In this document: positions 58,692 to 64,000 of the stretch, piece by piece | How the letters are laid out: the number at the start of each line of letters is the position of its first letter | Numbering within the stretch: position 1 is the first letter of the stretch | Assembly: GCF_000826185.2 (NCBI RefSeq) | Contig: NZ_LN648874.1 | Location: forward strand, 186,001-250,000 | Direction of reading: 5' to 3' | Length of the DNA: 64,000 nt | Source: Microbacterium gorillae | GTDB taxonomy: Bacteria > Actinomycetota > Actinomycetes > Actinomycetales > Microbacteriaceae | The notes under the pieces: model-generated | What the model saw: the letters and a program-made list of their open reading frames with translations, nothing else | What the model was told of the DNA's origin: nothing | Database searches by the model: none | Program-made: the position numbers and the translations under genes

Positions 58692-59497
58692 CAGCGGTCG
58701 GTCTCCGTCTCGTGCAGCAGGCGCAGGAAGTCCTCGTGGAGGACGCCGTTGGTCGCCAGTGACGACCGTGAGGAGATGGACGCGATGCCGTCGTAGTCCG
58801 TCATCCGGCCCCCGGCTTCGGTGACGATGGGAACCACGGCGGCGATGTCGTACTCCTTCACATCGAACTCTGCCACGAATTCCAAGCGGCCCTCTGAGAG
58901 AAGCATGTACGGCCAGACATCTCCGTAGCCCCGGTCGCGCCAGACGGTGCGGCTGAGACGCACCAGAGCGTCGAGGTGGCCGGCCTCATCCCACTGCTGG
59001 ATGCTCTGGAAGCTCGCGCTCGCCCGGTCGAGGGCGGCTTCATCGGAGACACGGATGCGACGCGGGCCGGACGGCGCATTCGTCCACGCTCCGGCGCCCG
59101 TGGCGGCCCACCAGCGGCGGCCGAGAGCGGGCTGGCTCACGACGCCGACCTGCGGGACGCCGTCGATGGCGAGGGCGATCAGCACGCCCCACATCGGGAT
59201 GCCGCGAAGGTAGTTGTGCGTGCCGTCGATCGGATCGATGATCCACTGCCGTCGACCCTCGCTGGAGCCGAACTCCTCTCCGAGGATGCCGTCCTCCGGA
59301 CGCTCCGCCTCCAGCAGGTCGCGGATCGCGCGCTCCGTGGCGAGGTCGGCGTCCGTGACGAAGGTGGCGTCAGGCTTGGCTCGCACATCGAGATCGGGCG
59401 AGTCGAAGCGGCTCATCGCGACGGCATCCGCGGCATCTGCGAGGCGGAGGGCCAGCTCCAGATCGGCGGCGAAGGGCGAGTGCTGAGGGACGGTCAC
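58691..59497 (-). CDS. hisN: Inositol-monophosphatase-family phosphatase, probably histidinol-phosphatase
   Basis: This 268-aa protein starts at GTG 59497 (MTVPQHSPFAADLELALRLA). The family signature is complete: ILGEEFGSS (Glu), WIIDPIDGTHNYLRGIPMWG (DPIDGT metal-binding) and EFDVKEYDIAAVVPIVTEAG (the downstream Asp). Close relatives in actinobacteria are annotated HisN, the last missing phosphatase of histidine biosynthesis; inositol phosphatase activity is the alternative. Confidence 0.85.
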   Translation of the reverse strand: MTVPQHSPFAADLELALRLADAADAVAMSRFDSPDLDVRAKPDATFVTDADLATERAIRDLLEAERPEDGILGEEFGSSEGRRQWIIDPIDGTHNYLRGIPMWGVLIALAIDGVPQVGVVSQPALGRRWWAATGAGAWTNAPSGPRRIRVSDEAALDRASASFQSIQQWDEAGHLDALVRLSRTVWRDRGYGDVWPYMLLSEGRLEFVAEFDVKEYDIAAVVPIVTEAGGRMTDYDGIASISSRSSLATNGVLHEDFLRLLHETETDR

Positions 59498-59616
59498 GAC
59501 ACACAACACTATCGGGCATTTTTCGGTGGAGCGGGCTCTCGATTTCCCTTTGAGGCCGGAGCCCTGGTAATGTGATTCTTCGTTGCCGCAAGGCACGAAA
59601 GCGGCTGAGAAGCCAC

Positions 59617-59692
59617 GCACCTCTAGCTCAATAGGCAGAGCAACTGACTCTTAATCAGTGGGTTCTGGGTTCAAGTCCCAGGGGGTGCACCA
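59617..59692 (+). tRNA. tRNA-Lys (anticodon CTT)
   Basis: Acceptor GCACCTC pairs with GGGGTGC. The anticodon stem ACTGA/TCAGT encloses loop CTCTTAA, the T-arm reads GGTTCAAGTCC, and CCA is encoded. Confidence 0.97.
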
Positions 59693-59694
59693 GG

Positions 59695-59725
59695 AAGGCC
59701 CGGTCATATCTGACCGGGCCTTTTT
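59695..59725 (+). terminator. Intrinsic terminator after tRNA-Lys
   Basis: AAGGCCCGGTCA pairs with TGACCGGGCCTT around TATC, followed by TTT. Confidence 0.9.
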
Positions 59726-59784
59726 CGTTCCTCGAGGGACGCGAAACGGGCTTATAGGCCAAACGGGGGGGTCGCCGGCCGACG

Positions 59785-60909
59785 TCACCCGCGGTGATCC
59801 GCGCTCGCGTCCAGCGCTCGTACGGGCGGATTCGCGCGGGGCTCCGGTCTCCCGACGGCGGGCGTCAAGGCGCCGCTGTCCGGTGCGCCGGCCCGGCGGA
59901 AGACGAACCGCTGCTGGGCGCTGTAGCTCGTGACGAAGAGGACGGATTCGGTGATCGCTTTCGCAAGCAGGAGCGGGAGACCGAGGTCGGTCAGGGCGTT
60001 CATCCAGACGGTGTTCGACGCGAGCAGGAGAACGGCGAGACCGGCGTAACGCAGGGCCTGCCCGGTGACTCGTCTGCGCCCCTGCCGGCGGAAGACGAAC
60101 CTCCGGTTGATCGCGAAGTTCACTGATGCGCTGAACACGCGGGCTCCCACGATCGACGCGACCAGCGAACTGGTCAGCGCGTGCAGGATGAGCAGCGCGA
60201 CCGTGTCCAGCGCGAAGGCGAGGAGGGAGGATCCCGCGAAGAGCAGCATCGGCAGCAGCACGCGCGCGGAGTCCATGATCGGCCGGAAGTGGCTGCTCTC
60301 GTTCTGCTTGAGGTACACCGTTTCGATCGGGATCTCCCGGGCTGCGTACCCGGCTCTGTGCAGACGGAGCAGCACGGCGATCTCGTACTCGAAGCGCTCA
60401 CCCGGCACCTCGAGCAGCCACGGCAGCATCCCGCTCGGGATGCCCCGCAGTCCGGTCTGCGTGTCCGTCGCGCGCCATCCGGCGGCCAGCTGGAACAGCC
60501 GGCGGGAGACGGCGTTGCCGAAACGACTGCGCCGCGGGACGTCGCCACCGAACGTGCGCGCGCCGAGAATGAGGTGCGGTGCGGGCGAGTGGACCAACTC
60601 GGCGCCGACCTGCGCGATGTCGCGCGGAGTGTGCTGACCGTCGGCATCGGCGGTGATGACGTCCTCGCCGGGCCAACGCTCCAGGATCGCTCGGATCCCG
60701 GTCTTCAAGGCAGCGCCCTTGCCGCGGTTGACCTCATGACGGAGGACCACCGCGCCCGCCGCGGTCGCGAGCCGGAACCGCTCGCCGTACGCCGGGCCGC
60801 TGCCGTCGTCCACGACCAGGATGTGCGCCTCCGGCGCCAGCTCGATCATGGCGCGGACGAGGGGAACGAGGTGTTCGCCGGGTTCGTACGCCGGGATCAG
60901 CACGATCAC
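59785..60909 (-). CDS. GT2 glycosyltransferase fused to a GtrA-like membrane domain
   Basis: This 374-aa protein starts MIVLIPAYEPGEHLVPLVRA. Residues ~1-205 are a dolichol-phosphate-mannose-synthase-like GT2 (VVDDGSG, NRGKGAALKTG, TADADGQHTPRDI with DxD, then TDTQTGLRGIP). Residues ~215-350 have four helices of the GtrA family (NFAINRRFVFRRQGRRRVTG). It probably makes and flips a polyprenyl-linked sugar for surface glycosylation. It overlaps the glycosidase gene by 4 bp. Confidence 0.88.
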   Translation of the reverse strand: MIVLIPAYEPGEHLVPLVRAMIELAPEAHILVVDDGSGPAYGERFRLATAAGAVVLRHEVNRGKGAALKTGIRAILERWPGEDVITADADGQHTPRDIAQVGAELVHSPAPHLILGARTFGGDVPRRSRFGNAVSRRLFQLAAGWRATDTQTGLRGIPSGMLPWLLEVPGERFEYEIAVLLRLHRAGYAAREIPIETVYLKQNESSHFRPIMDSARVLLPMLLFAGSSLLAFALDTVALLILHALTSSLVASIVGARVFSASVNFAINRRFVFRRQGRRRVTGQALRYAGLAVLLLASNTVWMNALTDLGLPLLLAKAITESVLFVTSYSAQQRFVFRRAGAPDSGALTPAVGRPEPRANPPVRALDASADHRG

Positions 60910-61879
60910 GTCCTCACCCGGCCACGTACAGGATGTCGCTGGTGCCGCGTTCGCCGCCGTTGGACGGACGGTTGACGACCTCGCCGTTGAAATACATCGT
61001 GGAGGATCCGCCCCCGTCGATGTTGTAGGCGGTGGTGGCCCCGAGGTCGACCATCATCTGCGCGAGCTCGGTCAGGGTCGCGCCCTTGCTGTAGCCCGGG
61101 TCGCGCCCGTCGACGACGACGAAGACGTGTAGTGGTTCGCGTCGATGACGCCGACCGCCGTACGGGGCTGGTCACCCTGGATCGAGTGGTTGCCGACGTT
61201 CGTGTCCACCTCGACGCTGTCGATCCCGTTCACGACGGTGCTGTTCTCGACGAGAGCGGGACCGAACGACAGCGTGTTCCAGACTCCGTCCGCGACGAGG
61301 TCGTCGGCGGAGGTGGTCGTCTCGTCGTAGACCGCGACGTGGCCGTCCGTGTAGAAGGCCAGCCCCTGTCGGGCGCCGTCGTCCCGGTAGACCACACCGT
61401 TGCGGATCTCGATCCCGGTGGAGCGGAAACCGTAGTAGTCGCCGTTGATGGCCAGAACGGCGTCGTTGTCCGCAGCGATCGCGCTCGTGCGTTCGGTGAT
61501 GTTCTCCCCGAACTGGTTCTTCGCGAACGCGGACCGGACTTCCGTCGCGTCCGTCACGACGACATCGGCCACGTAGGCCGTGACGGTGTCGTCACCGGAC
61601 CCCGTCGTCTTCTTCGTGACGGTGACCGTCGTCCCGTCGCGCGAGTAGCTGTCGGCCGTGACGGTGGCGGCGGAGGACGTGGTGCTCTGCGGCGTCGGCT
61701 CGGCCGTGGACTTCGCGGCCTCGTAGGCGGCCACGTCCGAAATCTGCACGTGTTCGACGAGGTAGCGGTCGGCGGCCCAGGCGGCACCGCCGCCGAGGCA
61801 CAGGACGACGACCAACGAGCCGGCGATCGTGAGGTTTCGAATCCGCCGACGGCGCGGGCGGAAGGGGGGAGTGCTTCAT
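60906..61879 (-). pseudogene. Phosphodiester glycosidase (NAGPA domain) gene with two frameshifts
   Basis: The sequence encodes a membrane-anchored protein (IRNLTIAGSLVVVLCLGGGA) with a NAGPA/phosphodiester glycosidase domain (DNDAVLAINGDYYGFRSTGI, RQGLAFYTDGHVAVYDETTT). The frame breaks near 61125: IDANHY continues as VFVVVDGRDPGYSKGATLTE and AYNIDGGGSSTMYFNGEVVN only after a shift. A second break is at the six-G run 61864-61869; with five, the start is MKHSPFRPRRRRIRNLT. The enzyme would cut sugar phosphodiesters in surface glycopolymers. Sequencing error is possible; as given it is broken. The largest intact frame is 61072-61815. Confidence 0.75.
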
Positions 61880-62106
61880 GGATATCGGCCGCCCTTATGC
61901 CGGGTCTCGCCGCTACTTGTGGCCCACCTGCGAACCGCTCAGCGATGAGCCGGCACGATTCGCCAGGGCGGGGACGGCGCGAAATCTCACCGCTTCTCAC
62001 CGCGCGTCCCGCCCGCTACGGTGAGCATCAGCGCTGCCCGTCACCCGAACCGGGCATCGCCGAGACCGCGGCAGGCGGTCATCCGACGCGCGCAGAACAG
62101 GGAGAC

Positions 62107-63108
62107 ATGATGGCGGCGGCACAACCTGGGTGGTACGCGGACCCCGTGGATGCGGGGCGAGTGCGATGGTGGGATGGCCGCGGATGGACGATCCGTGTGT
62201 CGCGCGGCGGCATTCAGTGGGATGAGCCGCTGCCGGCTCCGGTCATGGACGCGGGGCGGGCGCGCCTCGTTCCGTCGGCTCGGGCCACGGCGGACCCCGG
62301 TCCGAGCGCGCATGCGGATGTCCGCCGGGGGCGGGTGCCGGTGTGGCTGTGGATCGTCATCGCCCTCGTGGGCATCGCCCTCCTGTTCGCGCTCGCTCCG
62401 CTCGTGGCCGTGGGTGCGGCCGCGGTGCTGGTGACGGCGATCGTGGGAGCAGCGAGCGGAACACGCACCTGGCTCCGGTTCCGGTCACGCGGCGCGGCGA
62501 TACGCGTCGCGGGAGCAGCGGCTGTCGTGCTGCTCGCAAGCGGATCGATGTCGGCGGTGCACCGCGCTCCGACTGATTCGGAGGCCGGATCCGGGGACGT
62601 ACGTGCGCTGGTGGCGACGCAATCTGCCGCGTCGCCCTCGGCGAGCGCGGCCCCGGAACGCACGTCGACGCCCGTCACGATCGTGCGCGAGGAGACGGTG
62701 ACGGAGCCGGTGGCCTTCGCCGAGACCACCGTCGAGGATGCCTCCGTCGCGCGAGGCGAGTCGTGGGTGTCCGTCGCCGGCGTCGCCGGCGAGCGCACCC
62801 TCACGTATCGGGTGACGACGGTTGACGGTGTCGAGACTGCCCGGGAACTCGTCTCCGACGTGGTGACGGTGCAACCGGTGGCCCAGCAGACGACGGTCGG
62901 GACTTACGAAGAAGTGGCCGCGGCTCCGGTTCCCCTGGTCTCGAACTGCGACTCCAACTACGCGGATGCCTGCGTGCCCATCGCGTCCGATGTGGACTGC
63001 GCGGGTGGGAACGGGAACGGTCCGGCGTACTTCGACGGCGTGGCGCGCGTCGTGGGGGAGGACATCTACGGCCTCGATCGCGACGGCGACGGGTACGCGT
63101 GCAACTGA
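62107..63108 (+). CDS. DUF2510 / G5 / Excalibur domain surface protein
   Basis: This 333-aa protein starts at ATG 62107 with GGGAG upstream. It has an N-terminal DUF2510 domain (QPGWYADPVDAGRVRWWDGR), two hydrophobic helices (VWLWIVIALVGIALLFALAP and AIRVAGAAAVVLLASGSMSA), a Ser/Ala-rich linker, a G5 domain (ETVTEPVAFAETTVEDASVA ... GERTLTYRVTTVDGVETA) and a C-terminal Excalibur calcium-binding domain (GLDRDGDGYACN). It is probably exposed outside the membrane and binds wall components. Function unknown. Confidence 0.88.
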   Translation: MMAAAQPGWYADPVDAGRVRWWDGRGWTIRVSRGGIQWDEPLPAPVMDAGRARLVPSARATADPGPSAHADVRRGRVPVWLWIVIALVGIALLFALAPLVAVGAAAVLVTAIVGAASGTRTWLRFRSRGAAIRVAGAAAVVLLASGSMSAVHRAPTDSEAGSGDVRALVATQSAASPSASAAPERTSTPVTIVREETVTEPVAFAETTVEDASVARGESWVSVAGVAGERTLTYRVTTVDGVETARELVSDVVTVQPVAQQTTVGTYEEVAAAPVPLVSNCDSNYADACVPIASDVDCAGGNGNGPAYFDGVARVVGEDIYGLDRDGDGYACN

Positions 63109-63126
63109 TCTGCGCCGCGTACAGGA

Positions 63127-63166
63127 ATGACGGGACCGGGAGCGATTGCTCCCGGTCCCGTCATTT
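63127..63166. terminator. Bidirectional terminator
   Basis: A perfect 18-bp stem (63127-63144 with 63149-63166, loop GATT) lies between convergent genes ending at 63108 and 63172. Confidence 0.92.
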
Positions 63167-63171
63167 CCGCG

Positions 63172-64000
63172 TCAGTTCGCGTCGCCGACGAAGACGGCCT
63201 CGACTTCTTCGAGCTCGTCAACACCTCGCTGATCGATGCGGAAGAGGTGGCGGCGTCCCGTCAGGATGATCACGACGGCGATGAGGACGGACAGCGCTCC
63301 GACCCAGAACGGGATGGATGCGTTGAAGGCGTGCCACAGGGCGGCGGCCAGCGGCGGTGCGATCGCACCGCCGAGGAACCGAACGGCGGAGTAGGACGAC
63401 GAGGCTACGGAGCGGGGGAGGTCCGTCGCCTCCATGACCGCCTCGGTGAGCGTCGTGTTGATCACGCCGAGGACCAAGCCGCCGACGATGATCGCGACCA
63501 CGACCGCGGCGGGGCTGGCCACGACCAGACCGGCCGCGATGAGGTCGAGGGCGAGGAGGACGAACATCCAGATCAGCACGGTGCTGCGCTTGAATCGGCG
63601 CAGCAGCATCGGGGCCACCCAGACGCTCGTGATCGCAAGACCCAGACCCCAGCCGAAGAAGGTCAAGCCGATGCCCATCTCGGCGAACCCGAGGATGAAC
63701 GGCGAGAAGGCGAGGAGGGTGAAGAAGCCGATGTTGTAGAACACGGCGGCGGCGGCCAGACGTCCCAGGGCCGGGTCAGCCAGGGCACGGAACGGTGCGG
63801 ACAGCTTCACCGGATGCGGATGCCGGTCGCCGCCCTTGAGCAGCACGGTGATCGCGACGAAGGCGACCGCCATCAGGATCGCGACGCCGAAGAACGGGCC
63901 GCGCCAGCTCCACGTGCCGAGCAGTCCACCGAGCAGCGGACCGACGGCGATGCCGATGCCCAGAGCGGCCTCGTAGAGCATGATCGCCGCCTCGCTGCCG
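63172..64000 (-). CDS. MFS transporter (5' partial)
   Basis: The frame is open past the window edge (GSEAAI precedes the first Met at 63981), so the start is outside. The visible ~276 residues contain about eight hydrophobic segments, including IGIAVGPLLGGLLGTWSWRG typical of helix 5 in drug exporters, and end with an acidic tail (VDELEEVEAVFVGDAN). It is probably a multidrug-type exporter; the substrate is unknown. Confidence 0.85.
   Translation of the reverse strand, partial: GSEAAIMLYEAALGIGIAVGPLLGGLLGTWSWRGPFFGVAILMAVAFVAITVLLKGGDRHPHPVKLSAPFRALADPALGRLAAAAVFYNIGFFTLLAFSPFILGFAEMGIGLTFFGWGLGLAITSVWVAPMLLRRFKRSTVLIWMFVLLALDLIAAGLVVASPAAVVVAIIVGGLVLGVINTTLTEAVMEATDLPRSVASSSYSAVRFLGGAIAPPLAAALWHAFNASIPFWVGALSVLIAVVIILTGRRHLFRIDQRGVDELEEVEAVFVGDAN

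Noticed and set aside
1..64000. CRISPR array
   Set aside because: No set of regularly spaced direct repeats with unique spacers was seen; repeats found are pairs or coding repeats.

Overview
The window looks like a chromosomal segment from a high-GC actinobacterium of the Microbacteriaceae type, probably Microbacterium or a close relative. The main reasons are the Ku/LigD pair, the prfB, ftsE, ftsX, smpB and ssrA genes in that order (interrupted by other genes), a tmRNA tag reading ADAKRTDFALAA, a stripped-down actinobacterial Tad pilus cluster, and many TANNNT boxes placed 6-9 nt before start codons, as expected for leaderless mRNAs. The genus is an inference.

Layout. (a) 1-7 kb: a surface glycopolymer (teichoic-acid-like) cluster with three glycerophosphotransferase-family proteins, a membrane GT2 glycosyltransferase and a LicC-like nucleotidyltransferase. 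(b) 7-21 kb: a large ABC exporter pair, a DUF3039 protein, ZapE, nicotinate phosphoribosyltransferase, the murI-rph-rdgB run, a CDF metal transporter, the LigD/Ku end-joining pair, a DedA protein and tRNA-Leu. (c) 21.4-38.8 kb: a Tad/Flp pilus cluster whose ATPase gene tadA is cut in two by an 11.6-kb integrated element (21655-33272). (d) 38.9-42.4 kb: an IS30-family element, an SDR oxidoreductase and an MFS transporter. (e) 42.5-56.3 kb: prfB, an accessory block (serine hydrolase, two-component system, secreted lipoprotein), ftsEX, smpB, an MFS exporter, an M20 peptidase, a SIMPL protein and tmRNA. (f) 56.3-64 kb: an alginate-lyase-like surface protein, a lipoprotein, a HisN-type phosphatase, tRNA-Lys, a GT2-GtrA fusion, a frameshifted phosphodiester glycosidase, a G5/Excalibur protein and an MFS gene running off the end.

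The main discovery candidate is the element in tadA. Joining the two chromosomal flanks at a shared GA dinucleotide rebuilds an uninterrupted TadA reading frame (...DDPAIEELWINAPDRV...). Joining the two element ends at the same GA gives a near-perfect 42-bp palindrome, as expected for a serine-integrase attP. The element encodes a large serine integrase next to attR, two proteins resembling phage small terminases (one frameshifted), a HIRAN protein, a HEPN-motif putative RNase and about ten small unknown proteins. I see no capsid, portal, large-terminase, relaxase or recognised replication gene. That content and size suggest an actinobacterial phage satellite comparable in logic to PICIs, which may also act as an on/off switch for the pilus. 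This interpretation is inference and needs searches I could not run.
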